Assembly (NCBI GenBank): GCA_964247385.1
Contig: CAXTUB010000005.1
Location: forward strand, 62,001-126,000
Length of the DNA stretch: 64,000 nucleotides
Reading direction: 5' to 3'
Source: TMP-86 sp964247385
GTDB taxonomy: Bacteria > Pseudomonadota > Gammaproteobacteria > Steroidobacterales > Steroidobacteraceae
A model generated the notes under the pieces. That model had not been told where the DNA came from, ran no database searches, and saw only the letters and a list, made by a program, of their open reading frames with translations. Each line of letters begins with the position of its first letter. Positions within the stretch are counted from its first letter, which is position 1. This document shows, in pieces, positions 35,451 to 46,302 of the stretch. The position numbers and the translations under genes are program-made.

Positions 35451-36996
35451 CGAATACCACTTCGTCGGGTAGCCACCACTTCGCAACGCGCGGCCTCAAG
35501 AATTCGAGGAGGCTTTCCTTGGTTGGCGTCTCTCCCTCCTTGGGCAAGATGAGGAGCAACGGCCGCTCATCCCATTTCGGATGATGCACGGCGACCGCAG
35601 CAGCGAGTTTCACTTGTGGGTGAGCTACCGCGAGGTTCTCCAAATCGATTGAGCTGATCCATTCGCCCCCTGATTTGATGACATCCTTGTCGCGGTCCGT
35701 AATCTTCATGAATCCGAGCGCATCGATCGTGGCTACATCACCCGTGGAGAACCAGCCATCGACATCGAGCATCTCGCCGCCGACGCCTTTGTAATAACCG
35801 CTCGCTACCCACGGCCCTCGCACCCAGAGCGCGCCCGAAGTCTCGCCATCTCGCGCAACGCCTCGGCCTTCCGCATCGGTGACCTTGAGCTCCACACCCC
35901 AGGGCACGCGGCCCTGCTTGAGGAGCTGTGCCGTGCGTTCATCGCTGGGTAGAACGTCGATCGCCGCGGTCGGCGTGGAGAGCGTGCCAATGGGACTGGT
36001 CTCAGTCATTCCCCAGGCATGAATGGCGCGGATGCCGTATTCGTCCCGTAGTGCTGACTGCATCGCTGGAGACAACGCAGTGCCTGCAACGATCACACGT
36101 TCGAGCTTCGGCAGGCGCTGATGTGTCTGCTGGAGGTATGCAAGCAGCAGGGTCCAAATGGTGGGCACCGCGACTCCCACGGTGACCTCTTCGGCTTGCA
36201 TGAGCTCGAACAAGCTTGCGGCATCCAGCTGATGTCCAGGCAGAACGAGCTTGGCGCCCACCATCGCGCCGCCATACGGCAACGACCAGCCGGTGGCATG
36301 AAATAAAGGTGCAATGGGCATCACCGAATCAATGCTGCGCAACGCGAAGGCGTCCGCCTGAAGCATCGAAAGCGCATGGATCACGGTCGAACGATGACTG
36401 TAGAGCACGCCCTTGGGGTGACCCGTGGTGCCGGACGTATAGCACAACGTCGATGCTTGCCGCTCATCGAATCGGGGCCACGCGTACCCTTCGCTTCCGG
36501 CGGCGATCAGTTCTTCATGGAACTCGAGCGAGAGCGATGAGTTCTCGGGTACATCGGCACGATCGCCGAGCACCACGAATCTTTCCACCGTCTCGAGCGA
36601 AGGTGCGATGCGCTCGACGAGCGCGAGAAATTCCGGGTCGAACAGCAGCATGCGATCTTCGGCATGATTCATGATGTAGGTGAGCTGCGCATCGAACAGA
36701 CGCGGATTCACGGTGTGCAGCACCGCGCCCATGCCGGATACACCGTAGAAGCATTCGAGATGACGGTAGCGGCTGGTGGCGAGCGTCGCGACTCGATCGC
36801 CAGGCTGTATTCCCGCGATGGAAAGCGCTGAGCCTAAACGCCGCGCGCGGCGCTCGACGTTTGCATAGGTAATGCGCCGGATGGCGCCGCCCGCCTCGCG
36901 CGACACAATTTCCCGCGAGCCATGCTCGCGCGCCGCATGTTCAAGGAGCGAAGAGATCAATAATTCGTGGTCTTGCATCAGGCCGCGCATGAGCAT
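35347..36996 (-). CDS. AMP-binding acyl-CoA synthetase
   Basis: Up to 549 residues; later ATGs at 36990 or 36978 are as likely. ANL superfamily motifs: P-loop YTSGTTGHPKGVLYSHRS, AWGMTETSP, GWFSTGDVATID and a final GKIVKSELRERY with the catalytic lysine. It activates carboxylic acids to acyl-AMP and then acyl-CoA; medium- to long-chain substrates are typical of such sequences, but not proven. It closes the accessory block on the right. Confidence 0.9.
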   Translation of the reverse strand: MLMRGLMQDHELLISSLLEHAAREHGSREIVSREAGGAIRRITYANVERRARRLGSALSIAGIQPGDRVATLATSRYRHLECFYGVSGMGAVLHTVNPRLFDAQLTYIMNHAEDRMLLFDPEFLALVERIAPSLETVERFVVLGDRADVPENSSLSLEFHEELIAAGSEGYAWPRFDERQASTLCYTSGTTGHPKGVLYSHRSTVIHALSMLQADAFALRSIDSVMPIAPLFHATGWSLPYGGAMVGAKLVLPGHQLDAASLFELMQAEEVTVGVAVPTIWTLLLAYLQQTHQRLPKLERVIVAGTALSPAMQSALRDEYGIRAIHAWGMTETSPIGTLSTPTAAIDVLPSDERTAQLLKQGRVPWGVELKVTDAEGRGVARDGETSGALWVRGPWVASGYYKGVGGEMLDVDGWFSTGDVATIDALGFMKITDRDKDVIKSGGEWISSIDLENLAVAHPQVKLAAAVAVHHPKWDERPLLLILPKEGETPTKESLLEFLRPRVAKWWLPDEVVFVTEMPMTGTGKIVKSELRERYRNHLTHAEHAPTQ

Positions 36997-37070
36997 CCCC
37001 GTCGAGCATCCTCGCCTGCTGATCGTTTAGATCATATCGCTTCCTGCGCGGCGCGAGCCGAACTGCCGCC

Positions 37071-37859
37071 TTAGCGAGTCAGCCGCTTGCGCGGCCAGGG
37101 GATCAAAGCGCTGGTGCTGCGCTGATAGGCACGGTACGCCTCGCCATGTCGCTCAATGGAATGTTTCTCCGTCAGCGGAATACCAGTCACCCTGAGCAAG
37201 AAGTAAGAAATGAGTATGGGGCAGACCACAGCGAGCCAGCTCCAGGGCAGATCAAGCGAAGCGATCGCGAAGCCCAGCCACACGAGGATCTCAAAAAAAT
37301 AATTGGGATGGCGCGAGTAGCGCCACAGGCCCTTATCGAGAATCGCACTCTTGGCGCCGGCGCCCTTCTTGAACACGGCCGACTGCCAATCGGCGAGAGA
37401 TTCACCACAGATCCCGAGCGCGGCAATCGCAAGTCCCGTTACTTCAAAAATGCTGATGGACTGACCTCGCGCAAACGCGGCCAACAGAAAAGGTGCAGAG
37501 AAGATCATGGCGATGAAGGCCTGCAGCTCGAAAAACAATAGAAATTGCAGCGGCGAAGGCCAACGCTCGCGCAACGAGCGATAACGTACGTCTTCTTTAG
37601 GATGATGTCGCAGCACGCGGATGAGGACGAAAAGGCCGAGCCGTAGGCTCCAAACTACGCCGACGGCAGCAAACGCGACGCGGCGACTCCCCCCGCTCGC
37701 GCCAAAAATCGCATCCAGCAAAGCGAGCAGGCCAATGCTCAACGTCCAGGTCACATCGAGAAAACCATAGTTATTGATGCCAAGGCCCATGGCCCACACG
37801 GCCGCAAATAGTGCGGCAAGAATGGCTGCCTCGAGCAAAAGAAGCTGTGTCAACGACAA
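37071..37859 (-). CDS. DUF1295 / steroid 5-alpha-reductase-like membrane protein
   Basis: 262 residues with six to seven hydrophobic segments. The C-terminal pattern KGLWRYSRHPNYFFEILVWLGFA is the family signature (NADPH-binding side in reductases and methyltransferases of this superfamily). The substrate is unknown. It sits between acyl-CoA synthetase and lipocalin on the same strand, with gaps of about 60-75 bases. Confidence 0.86.
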   Translation of the reverse strand: MSLTQLLLLEAAILAALFAAVWAMGLGINNYGFLDVTWTLSIGLLALLDAIFGASGGSRRVAFAAVGVVWSLRLGLFVLIRVLRHHPKEDVRYRSLRERWPSPLQFLLFFELQAFIAMIFSAPFLLAAFARGQSISIFEVTGLAIAALGICGESLADWQSAVFKKGAGAKSAILDKGLWRYSRHPNYFFEILVWLGFAIASLDLPWSWLAVVCPILISYFLLRVTGIPLTEKHSIERHGEAYRAYQRSTSALIPWPRKRLTR

Positions 37860-37918
37860 GGTAACCGCGCGGAAAGCCAGCCGAGGCCGGGGGGCTTGTC
37901 GATTCGGCCGGCGCGAGC

Positions 37919-38506
37919 CTAATTCATCCGAACCTGTTGCTGCGGCACCTTCTGCAATCGCGATGCATCGAATCCCTGCTGCGACAGGCTTTTCAACGCG
38001 CTCTGATAGATCGAATCATCCAACACCTTAGAGCGCGACATGATCCATGCATATTTTCGCGACGGGTGGCCCACCACGACCCATTGATATTCTGGATCCA
38101 AGCTCAGCACGAAGTACTGCACCGACAGTACTTTGAAGAAGCGGACTTTCCAGACTGCGTTGCTGCTCTTGTCGACGACCACCGCCTTCGCCGTCGCCTT
38201 GCGCTCGAGCGGCGCATCGAATGATTTCTTGCGGCAAGTAAACCAGTTGTCGATATCGCCATCAGCGCGCAGCGCATAGCTTTCAATGGAGTCGACGCAG
38301 TTCTTCTCGGCAAAATAGGGAATATTGGCGATGACAAACCAATCCCCCATGTAGCGCGGCAAGTCCACATGGGCCACGGGCCGCAACGGTTGTTGAGTTG
38401 ACATACATCCTGTAACGAAAATGAGAACGGCCAGATTCCACAAAGGCAGGCGAACCACTGACGTCAGTCGAGAAATATTCAATGCGCTACCTTTGATCCA
38501 TGTCAT
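37919..38506 (-). CDS. blc: Outer-membrane lipocalin (Blc-type)
   Basis: 195 residues. N-terminal signal ending LIFVTGC is a lipobox. The lipocalin signature PRYMGDWFVIANIPYF (GxW motif) is followed by calycin-fold strands, VVVGHPSRKYAWIMSR and the C-terminal helix SALKSLSQQGFDASRLQKVPQ. Bacterial lipocalins bind lysophospholipids or fatty acids. The N-terminus may start later than shown, since about 20 residues precede the hydrophobic segment. Confidence 0.88.
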   Translation of the reverse strand: MTWIKGSALNISRLTSVVRLPLWNLAVLIFVTGCMSTQQPLRPVAHVDLPRYMGDWFVIANIPYFAEKNCVDSIESYALRADGDIDNWFTCRKKSFDAPLERKATAKAVVVDKSSNAVWKVRFFKVLSVQYFVLSLDPEYQWVVVGHPSRKYAWIMSRSKVLDDSIYQSALKSLSQQGFDASRLQKVPQQQVRMN

Positions 38507-38673
38507 GTTTTAAACCATTCTTTGGGGCCCGCCAGGGGCTCAACATCATAAGGCGCGTACGACCATTCCCACAGGCGGGTGCTGAGGTAGTGTACGGCCA
38601 AAGCAGTGGGGTCACATCGAGCGCGAGCACGAACGGCTCTTGCAAGACCTAAAATTCCTGCCTGTTCATCGAC

Positions 38674-38702
38674 TTGAAGCAGCGAGGCGCGGTCTCTATA
38701 AT
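38674..38702 (+). promoter_or_regulatory. Sigma70-type promoter of the atp operon
   Basis: TTGAAG at 38674-38679 and TATAAT at 38697-38702 are separated by 17 bases, a near-consensus spacing with a perfect -10. It lies 74 bases before atpI. The remaining bases of the 269-base gap between lipocalin and atpI show no other clear gene. Confidence 0.7.
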
Positions 38703-38775
38703 GCGCCGGCTTTGTGATCGCACGGCCCAAACTGCAGTTGCATCAACGCGCCGCTGCTTACGGGCTTACCACACA

Positions 38776-39159
38776 ATGAAGGAAACCGCTTCTCGCGCCC
38801 GGCGCTTGGTAATGCGGGTGATTGCGCTGCAATTATTGAGCGCGCTCGGGTGCGCGGCCTTGTTCGCCGCTGGCAGCGGCTGGCATGCGGCATTGGCGGG
38901 ATTTACTGGCGGGGCAATCGCAGCGGTCGGCACCGGAATCTTTGGCTGGCGCATGTTCGCACCCGGCATTGCGGCAGCGCCACGTTTGCAGCGAGCCATG
39001 CTCGCAGGCGAGGCGCTGAAATGGCTGTGGCTGGTGGCGGGGCTATGGTTAGGATTTGCGTGGCTGAGGTTGTCGCCATTGCCGCTGCTGGTCGGGCTGA
39101 TCGTCGCGCAGTTTGGGTTTTGGTTCGGGCTGGTCGGGAAGGCAGGTAAGAGTTTGTAA
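38776..39159 (+). CDS. atpI: ATP synthase subunit I
   Basis: 127 residues, four hydrophobic segments; atpI is the usual first gene of the operon and assists c-ring assembly. ATG 38776 is preferred; the frame is open for 34 more codons upstream through the promoter, and that part would not be transcribed from it. The stop overlaps atpB by one base (TAATG). Confidence 0.85.
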   Translation: MKETASRARRLVMRVIALQLLSALGCAALFAAGSGWHAALAGFTGGAIAAVGTGIFGWRMFAPGIAAAPRLQRAMLAGEALKWLWLVAGLWLGFAWLRLSPLPLLVGLIVAQFGFWFGLVGKAGKSL

Positions 39160-40004
39160 TGGCAGTGAGCGAGCCCGACTCGGGCGGCATGACCGAATAC
39201 ATCAGGCACCACCTCACCCACCTGACGGTGAATCAGGGGCATGGCGCGTTTTGGTCCATTCATCTGGATAGCGTGCTGTTCAAGCTCGGCATCTCGCTGC
39301 TGCTTTTGGTCGTTTTCGTGTCCCTGGCGCGGCGGGCGACCAGCGGCGTGCCGGGCAAATTCCAAGCGGCGGTCGAGCTTTTGGTCGAATTCGTCGACGG
39401 CTTGGTGAAAGACACGTTCACCGGCCGGAGCAAGCTCATCGCGCCGCTCGCCATCACCATTTTTTGCATGGTGTTCCTGGAAAATTTTCTCGATATGCTG
39501 CCCGTGGACTGGGCGCCCTCGATCGCCGAGAAGCTCGGCGTCGAGCACTTGCGGATCGTGCCCACCGCCGACATCAACACCACCATCGGCATGGCGCTGT
39601 GCATTTTTTTTCTCATTCAGTATGTCGGCCTCAAGCACAAGGGCGTCGGCACGTTCTTCAATGAGTTCATTTCCGCGCCGTTTCACGCGCACGGGGCCGT
39701 GGGCAAAGTGTTGACGGCATTTCCCAATTTGCTGTTGCGGTTGATCGAGGAGGCGGTACGCCCCTTGTCGCTGTCGCTGCGGTTGTTCGGCAACATGTAT
39801 GCGGGCGAGCTCATTTTCATTTTGATTGCGGTGCTCACTCTCGGCGCATCCCTCAGCCATTTCTCGACCTATTTGTTCGGTGCAGCCCAATTCGTGGCTG
39901 GATTTGCCTGGACGTTCTTCCACATCCTCGTCATCACGCTGCAGGCTTTCATTTTCATGATGTTGTCCATCGTGTACTTGAGCATGGCAGCCGAGCATCA
40001 CTGA
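39159..40004 (+). CDS. atpB: ATP synthase Fo subunit a
   Basis: 281 residues, multi-span inner-membrane subunit forming the proton half-channels. The signature EEAVRPLSLSLRLFGNMYAGELI contains the essential arginine that faces the c-ring carboxylate. Starts one base inside the atpI stop. Length matches the family. Confidence 0.95.
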   Translation: MAVSEPDSGGMTEYIRHHLTHLTVNQGHGAFWSIHLDSVLFKLGISLLLLVVFVSLARRATSGVPGKFQAAVELLVEFVDGLVKDTFTGRSKLIAPLAITIFCMVFLENFLDMLPVDWAPSIAEKLGVEHLRIVPTADINTTIGMALCIFFLIQYVGLKHKGVGTFFNEFISAPFHAHGAVGKVLTAFPNLLLRLIEEAVRPLSLSLRLFGNMYAGELIFILIAVLTLGASLSHFSTYLFGAAQFVAGFAWTFFHILVITLQAFIFMMLSIVYLSMAAEHH

Positions 40005-40074
40005 TTCTCGAACGATGCAGGATTTATTTTCATGCTTGACGACTTTTCACTGACTTAACGACTCGGAGAGAAAA

Positions 40075-40347
40075 ATGGATCACGTTCCCCAACTGGCTCA
40101 GCTGCTGAGCATGACCGTCATCGCAGCGGGCCTTTTGATCGGCCTCGGAGCCCTGGGCACCGCCATCGGCTTTGCGCTGCTCGGCGGCAAGTTTCTGGAA
40201 AGCTCGGCGCGTCAGCCCGAGCTCACCAACATGCTGCAAACCAAGATGTTCATCGTCGCGGGGCTTTTGGACGCCGTGCCCATCATCGGCGTCGCCATTG
40301 CGCTGTTGTTGTTGTTCGCGAACCCGTTGGTCGGCGCGCTCCAGTAG
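40075..40347 (+). CDS. atpE: ATP synthase Fo subunit c
   Basis: 90 residues, two transmembrane helices. Proton-binding Asp66 lies in MFIVAGLLDAVPIIGVA; the polar loop is ARQPE at about 45-49. A GAGAG ribosome site precedes the ATG. The absence of the extra sodium-binding residues near Asp66 suggests proton rather than sodium coupling, an inference. Confidence 0.95.
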   Translation: MDHVPQLAQLLSMTVIAAGLLIGLGALGTAIGFALLGGKFLESSARQPELTNMLQTKMFIVAGLLDAVPIIGVAIALLLLFANPLVGALQ

Positions 40348-40350
40348 CCC

Positions 40351-40830
40351 ATGGATCTGACGGTCACCATCGTCATTCAGGGTCTCGCGTTTTTCGCGGT
40401 GGCCTGGGCGTTCATGCATTGGTTCTGGCCGCTGATCAACCGGGCCATCGAGGAGCGACAGAAGAAGATCGCCGAAGGTCTGGCGGCCGCGAATCGGGGC
40501 CAGAAGGATCTCGACGAGGCCAAGGTCAAGGCGCAGGAAATCATTCGCGAGGCGCGCGACAAGGCGGCGCAAATCGTCGATCAAGCGAGCAAGCGCTCGA
40601 ACGAGATCGTGGATGATGCGAAAACCACTGCGATGAACGAAGGCCAGCGCTTGTTGGGCCAAGCGCGCGAGGGCATCGAGCTCGAAACCACTCGCGCGCG
40701 CGAGGGGCTCCGCCAGGAAGTTGCAACCCTTGCGGTCAATGGCGCTTCGCGCCTGCTCGGCCGGGAAATCGACGCCAAGGCGCACGCGGATCTGCTCGAT
40801 CAGCTCGCCACCGAGATCGCCCGTGGCTGA
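40351..40830 (+). CDS. atpF: ATP synthase Fo subunit b
   Basis: 159 residues. One N-terminal membrane helix (VTIVIQGLAFFAVAWAFMHWFW) and a long charged coiled coil from about residue 30, forming the peripheral stalk. Starts three bases after atpE and overlaps atpH by 8 bases. Confidence 0.94.
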   Translation: MDLTVTIVIQGLAFFAVAWAFMHWFWPLINRAIEERQKKIAEGLAAANRGQKDLDEAKVKAQEIIREARDKAAQIVDQASKRSNEIVDDAKTTAMNEGQRLLGQAREGIELETTRAREGLRQEVATLAVNGASRLLGREIDAKAHADLLDQLATEIARG

Positions 40831-41371
40831 GCGTGCCACGCTCGCACGACCCTACGCGCGCGCTGCGTTCGATTACGCACGCGGCCAAAACGCGTTTGCG
40901 GCGTGGTCGTCGGCGCTCGAGACCGCTGCCGGCATGACTCAAGATGAGCGTGTGGCGGCACTCATCTCGAATCCCAATGTCAAGGCCGGCGACTTGGTGG
41001 ATTTGCTTGCGGCAGGTGCGGCCACGGCGGACGCTGGCGGCACCCGCGAGCACGTGCTTAACTTTCTGCGTCTGCTCGCCGCCAACGGCCGGCTCTCCTT
41101 GCTGCCCGAAATTGCACATCAATATGAGGTGCTGCGAGCGGACGCCGAAAAGGTTGCGGACATCGAGGTCACCTCTGCCGTCCCTCTCGATGAAACTCAG
41201 CGCGCCAAGCTCGCCGCCGCGCTCAAGACGCGCTTCAAGCGCGATGTCAAAATGAGCGCGGCCGTCGACCCGGACCTCCTCGGCGGCGCCGTGGTGCGAT
41301 ATGGGGATCTCATCATCGACGGCTCACTGAAAGGGCGCCTCGCGCGCATGCAAAGCGAGCTTGCGCATTGA
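40823..41371 (+). CDS. atpH: ATP synthase F1 subunit delta
   Basis: 182 residues beginning GTG 40823 (AERATLARPYARAAFDYARG), the normal N-terminus; the longer open frame upstream is only a shadow within atpF. C-terminal GGAVVRYGDLIIDGSLKGRLARMQSEL is the family ending. It connects the b stalk to the alpha3beta3 head. Confidence 0.93.
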   Translation: MAERATLARPYARAAFDYARGQNAFAAWSSALETAAGMTQDERVAALISNPNVKAGDLVDLLAAGAATADAGGTREHVLNFLRLLAANGRLSLLPEIAHQYEVLRADAEKVADIEVTSAVPLDETQRAKLAAALKTRFKRDVKMSAAVDPDLLGGAVVRYGDLIIDGSLKGRLARMQSELAH

Positions 41372-41437
41372 GGTTGCTGGCGCAGAAGGGCTGCGGTAGC
41401 GCGCCGCGCAAGATTTAGTCACGAGGCGGAAAGTCAT

Positions 41438-42973
<1,536 letters not shown>

Positions 42974-42976
42974 CGC

Positions 42977-43837
42977 ATGGCCGGCGCTAAGGAAATCCGC
43001 GGCAAGATCTCGAGTATCAAGAATACTCAGAAGATCACCAAGGCCATGGAGATGGTGGCGGCGAGCAAGATGCGCCGTGCACAGGAGCGCATGCGCGCCG
43101 CGCGGCCTTATGCCGACAAGATACGCCGCGTCATCGGCCACTTACGGCACGCGAATCCCGACTATAAACATCCGTTCTTGCAAGAGCGGCCATCCAAGTC
43201 GGTCGGCATCATCGTCATCTCCACGGACCGTGGACTTGCGGGCTCATTGAACGCGAATCTGTTCAAGTCGGCCATTGCAAGTGTGCGCGCGGCGCAAGCG
43301 AATGGCGAAGCCGTGCATTTGAGTCTGGTCGGCACCAAGGCGGTGCAGTTCTTTCGCCGGCTGAATATGGACATTGCATCGTCCGTCACGCATCTGGGCG
43401 ACAAACCGAAAATCGCGGACCTCATTGGCGCCATCAAAGTCATGCTCGATGCGTACCGCGAGGGACGCATCGATCGGCTCTTGCTCGTGCACAACGTATT
43501 CGTCAACACCATGTCGCAGAAGAGCGAGACCAAGCAGCTGCTGCCCGTGCCCGACATTCCGGATGCGGACTTGCAGGAGATGTGGGACTACATTTACGAG
43601 CCGAGCGCCGCCGAGCTGCTCGATGGCATTCTCATGCGCTATGTGGAGTCGCAGGTGTATCAAGGCGCGGTCGAGAACGTCGCCTGCGAGATGGCGGCGC
43701 GCATGGTGGCCATGAAGAGTGCATCGGACAATGCGGGCAAGCTCATCGATGAGCTGCAGCTCATCTACAACAAGGCACGACAAGCCGCCATCACCAAAGA
43801 ATTGTCCGAGATCGTCGGCGGCGCCGCCGCGGTTTGA
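42977..43837 (+). CDS. atpG: ATP synthase F1 subunit gamma
   Basis: 286 residues. N-terminal KEIRGKISSIKNTQKITKAMEMVAASKMRRA and the C-terminal MVAMKSASDNAGKLIDELQLIYNKARQAAITKELSEIVGGAAA helices form the central rotor shaft. Starts three bases after atpA. Confidence 0.96.
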   Translation: MAGAKEIRGKISSIKNTQKITKAMEMVAASKMRRAQERMRAARPYADKIRRVIGHLRHANPDYKHPFLQERPSKSVGIIVISTDRGLAGSLNANLFKSAIASVRAAQANGEAVHLSLVGTKAVQFFRRLNMDIASSVTHLGDKPKIADLIGAIKVMLDAYREGRIDRLLLVHNVFVNTMSQKSETKQLLPVPDIPDADLQEMWDYIYEPSAAELLDGILMRYVESQVYQGAVENVACEMAARMVAMKSASDNAGKLIDELQLIYNKARQAAITKELSEIVGGAAAV

Positions 43838-43891
43838 AACTGAATTCGATTCGAGACCGAGTGAGCCAGATCCTTAAGTGAGAGATTTCTT

Positions 43892-45385
43892 ATGTCCAGC
43901 GTAACACCCACCACCGCGTCGGCCGCTCATCGTCACGGCGGCGCATCGCAAATCGGCGATGGTCCGACGTCGAGCGGCAAGATCACGCAGATCATCGGCC
44001 CGGTGATCGACGTGGAATTTCCGCGCGACCAAATACCGTCGGTGTATGAGGCGTTGAAGCTCGATGATGTCGATCTCACCCTCGAAGTGCAGCAGCAGTT
44101 GGGCGACGGCGTGGTGCGCACCATCGCCATGGGCCCATCCGAAGGGTTGCGCCGTGGGCTCGCGGTCAAGGCGGAAGGCAAGCCGATCACCGTGCCCGTG
44201 GGCAACGCAACCCTCGGCCGGATCATGGACGTGCTCGGCACGCCGCAAGATGAGCGCGGCCCGGTGAACGCGACGCAGTATCTGCCCATCCACCGTCCGG
44301 CGCCGAGCTATGACGAGCAAGCGGGCGGGCAAGACCTGCTGGTCACGGGCATCAAGGTCATCGATCTGCTCGTGCCGTTTGCCAAGGGCGGCAAGGTGGG
44401 TCTGTTCGGCGGCGCAGGCGTCGGCAAGACGGTGAACATGCTCGAGCTCATCAACAACATCGCAAAGCAGTACAGCGGCCTGTCGGTGTTCGCGGGCGTC
44501 GGCGAGCGCACGCGCGAAGGCAATGACTTTTATCACGAGATGATCGAGTCGGGCGTCATCGACAAAGATCATCTCGAGAATTCGAAAGTGGCGATGGTGT
44601 ACGGGCAGATGAACGAGCCGCCGGGCAATCGGCTGCGCGTCGCCCTCACGGGCCTCACCATGGCGGAATACTTCCGCGATGAGAAGCAGGCTAACGGCCG
44701 TGGCCGCGATGTGCTGTTCTTCATCGACAACATCTATCGCTACACGTTGGCCGGCACCGAAGTGTCGGCTTTGCTCGGCCGCATGCCCTCTGCCGTGGGC
44801 TATCAGCCGACGCTCGCCGAGGAAATGGGCGTGCTGCAGGAGCGCATTACCTCGACCAAGACGGGCTCGATCACGTCCATCCAAGCGGTATACGTGCCGG
44901 CGGACGATCTCACCGATCCGTCGCCCGCCACCACCTTTGCGCACTTGGATTCCACCGTGACCCTGTCGCGCCAAATCGCATCGCTCGGCATTTATCCAGC
45001 GGTGGATCCGCTCGATTCCACCAGCCGCCAGCTCGATCCTCTCGTCGTCGGCGAAGAGCATTACAACACCGCGCGCGCCGTGCAGGCGGTATTGCAGCGC
45101 TATAAGGAGCTGCAGGACATCATCGCCATTCTTGGCATGGATGAATTGTCGGAAGAAGACAAGCTTACGGTGTTCCGCGCGCGCAAGATCCAACGCTTCC
45201 TCTCGCAGCCGTTCAACGTCGCCAAAGTGTTCACCGGGCAAGACGGCAAGATCGTGCCGCTGAAGGACACCATCCGCGGCTTCAAGGGCATTCTTGCGGG
45301 CGAGTACGATCACCTGCCAGAGCAGGCGTTCTACATGGTCGGCACTATCGAAGAGGCCGTGGAGAAAGCGAAGACGCTGCAATAG
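43892..45385 (+). CDS. atpD: ATP synthase F1 subunit beta
   Basis: 497 residues, catalytic subunit. Walker A GGAGVGKTV, catalytic GERTREGNDFYHEM, and the conserved IYRYTLAGTEVSALLGRMPSAVGYQPTLAEEMG. The first about 28 residues (SSVTPTTASAAHRHGG...) extend beyond the usual start of the beta fold at GKITQIIGPVIDVEF. Confidence 0.97.
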   Translation: MSSVTPTTASAAHRHGGASQIGDGPTSSGKITQIIGPVIDVEFPRDQIPSVYEALKLDDVDLTLEVQQQLGDGVVRTIAMGPSEGLRRGLAVKAEGKPITVPVGNATLGRIMDVLGTPQDERGPVNATQYLPIHRPAPSYDEQAGGQDLLVTGIKVIDLLVPFAKGGKVGLFGGAGVGKTVNMLELINNIAKQYSGLSVFAGVGERTREGNDFYHEMIESGVIDKDHLENSKVAMVYGQMNEPPGNRLRVALTGLTMAEYFRDEKQANGRGRDVLFFIDNIYRYTLAGTEVSALLGRMPSAVGYQPTLAEEMGVLQERITSTKTGSITSIQAVYVPADDLTDPSPATTFAHLDSTVTLSRQIASLGIYPAVDPLDSTSRQLDPLVVGEEHYNTARAVQAVLQRYKELQDIIAILGMDELSEEDKLTVFRARKIQRFLSQPFNVAKVFTGQDGKIVPLKDTIRGFKGILAGEYDHLPEQAFYMVGTIEEAVEKAKTLQ

Positions 45386-45438
45386 CAGCGGCCTTTCGCA
45401 TCTCTTGAACCGCACCACGAACTGAGTCTCCGAGCACC

Positions 45439-45858
45439 ATGGCCCACACCATTCACGTCGAGATCGTCAGCGCCGAAGGACAAATTTTTTCAGGCGACGC
45501 CACCCGGGTGTTCGTGCCCGCTTCCGAAGGCGAGATCGGCATCGCTCCGCGGCACGCGCCGCTGCTCACCACCCTCAAGGCGGGCGAGGTGCGCGTGCAA
45601 ACCGAGGGCGATGATGAGCAATCGTTCTTTGTTGGTGGCGGCGCGCTGGAAATTCAGCCGAAGCTCGTCACCGTGCTTGCCGACACCGCTGCCCGCGCAG
45701 CGGATCTGGACGAAGCCGCGGCGCTTGCCGCCAAGCAGCGCGCCGAAGAAGCCATGGCGAATCGCGCCGGCACCATCGATTTGGCCGAGGCGCAGGCCGA
45801 GCTTGCACGCGCAGCGGCCCAGCTGCGCGCCATCGAAAGGTTGCGCAAGCGGCGTTGA
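45439..45858 (+). CDS. atpC: ATP synthase F1 subunit epsilon
   Basis: 139 residues. N-terminal beta barrel (HTIHVEIVSAEGQIFSGDATRVFVPASEGEIGIAPRHAPLLTTLKAGEVR) and C-terminal helical hairpin rich in alanine. Last gene of the operon. The 30 bases to the next gene contain no obvious terminator. Confidence 0.94.
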   Translation: MAHTIHVEIVSAEGQIFSGDATRVFVPASEGEIGIAPRHAPLLTTLKAGEVRVQTEGDDEQSFFVGGGALEIQPKLVTVLADTAARAADLDEAAALAAKQRAEEAMANRAGTIDLAEAQAELARAAAQLRAIERLRKRR

Positions 45859-45888
45859 TCGTGCCGCGCCTCCGCCTGCCTCAATGAC

Positions 45889-46302
45889 ATGTCGTCCGGG
45901 CTCGAGGAAAAAATTCGCAGCGACCTTCGTAGTGCTCTAGGTCACTTCAAATATAGCTACGCCAAGGTCGGCCGCATCGATTTCACGGCAGACTGGAGCG
46001 AGGAAACGCTCGAAACGCTTGAAAGTTTTTCCAGCCGCTTCGCGCGGCTTTCTGACTTGTTCATCTCGCGATTCTTGCGGCTCAAAGTTCAACAGAGCGA
46101 TCCTGCGTTCAGAGGTAGCTTGATCGACTCGTTGAATCTTTCGGAAAAATTGGGCCTGGTGAATTCGGCGCGAGATTGGATTCGAATCCGTGAGTTGCGC
46201 AACATCGCGGCGCACGAATATACCGCCGAGGATTACCGCAAGCTGTATCAAGAGCTGTTGAAACTGAGCCCACATTTGTTGCAGATCGAAAACACGCTGT
46301 GA
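45889..46302 (+). CDS. HEPN toxin (HepT-like) of an MNT/HEPN pair
   Basis: 137 residues, all helical. The HEPN RNase motif R-x4-H-x-Y is visible as RNIAAHEY (Arg104, His109, Tyr111). In known type VII systems the partner nucleotidyltransferase inactivates HepT by modifying this tyrosine. The GTG of the partner overlaps its stop, as expected. It starts 30 bases after atpC, so it could be read through from that operon. Confidence 0.78.
   Translation: MSSGLEEKIRSDLRSALGHFKYSYAKVGRIDFTADWSEETLETLESFSSRFARLSDLFISRFLRLKVQQSDPAFRGSLIDSLNLSEKLGLVNSARDWIRIRELRNIAAHEYTAEDYRKLYQELLKLSPHLLQIENTL

Noticed and set aside
38503..38730. Small minus-strand frame overlapping the lipocalin start as ATGA
   Set aside because: Starts with TTG, has no recognisable family, and runs across the atp promoter, so real translation is doubtful. 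The tail (YAPYDVEPLAGPKEWF) looks protein-like, so it is not fully excluded.
38766..40001. A 411-codon minus-strand frame opposite atpI/atpB
   Set aside because: Composition is charged and low in complexity, typical of the reverse of membrane-protein codons.
43874..45418. A 514-codon open frame on the minus strand opposite atpD
   Set aside because: It mirrors the third-position GC bias of atpD; the sense strand carries all ATP synthase motifs, and the antisense product is rich in His/Arg with no recognisable domain.
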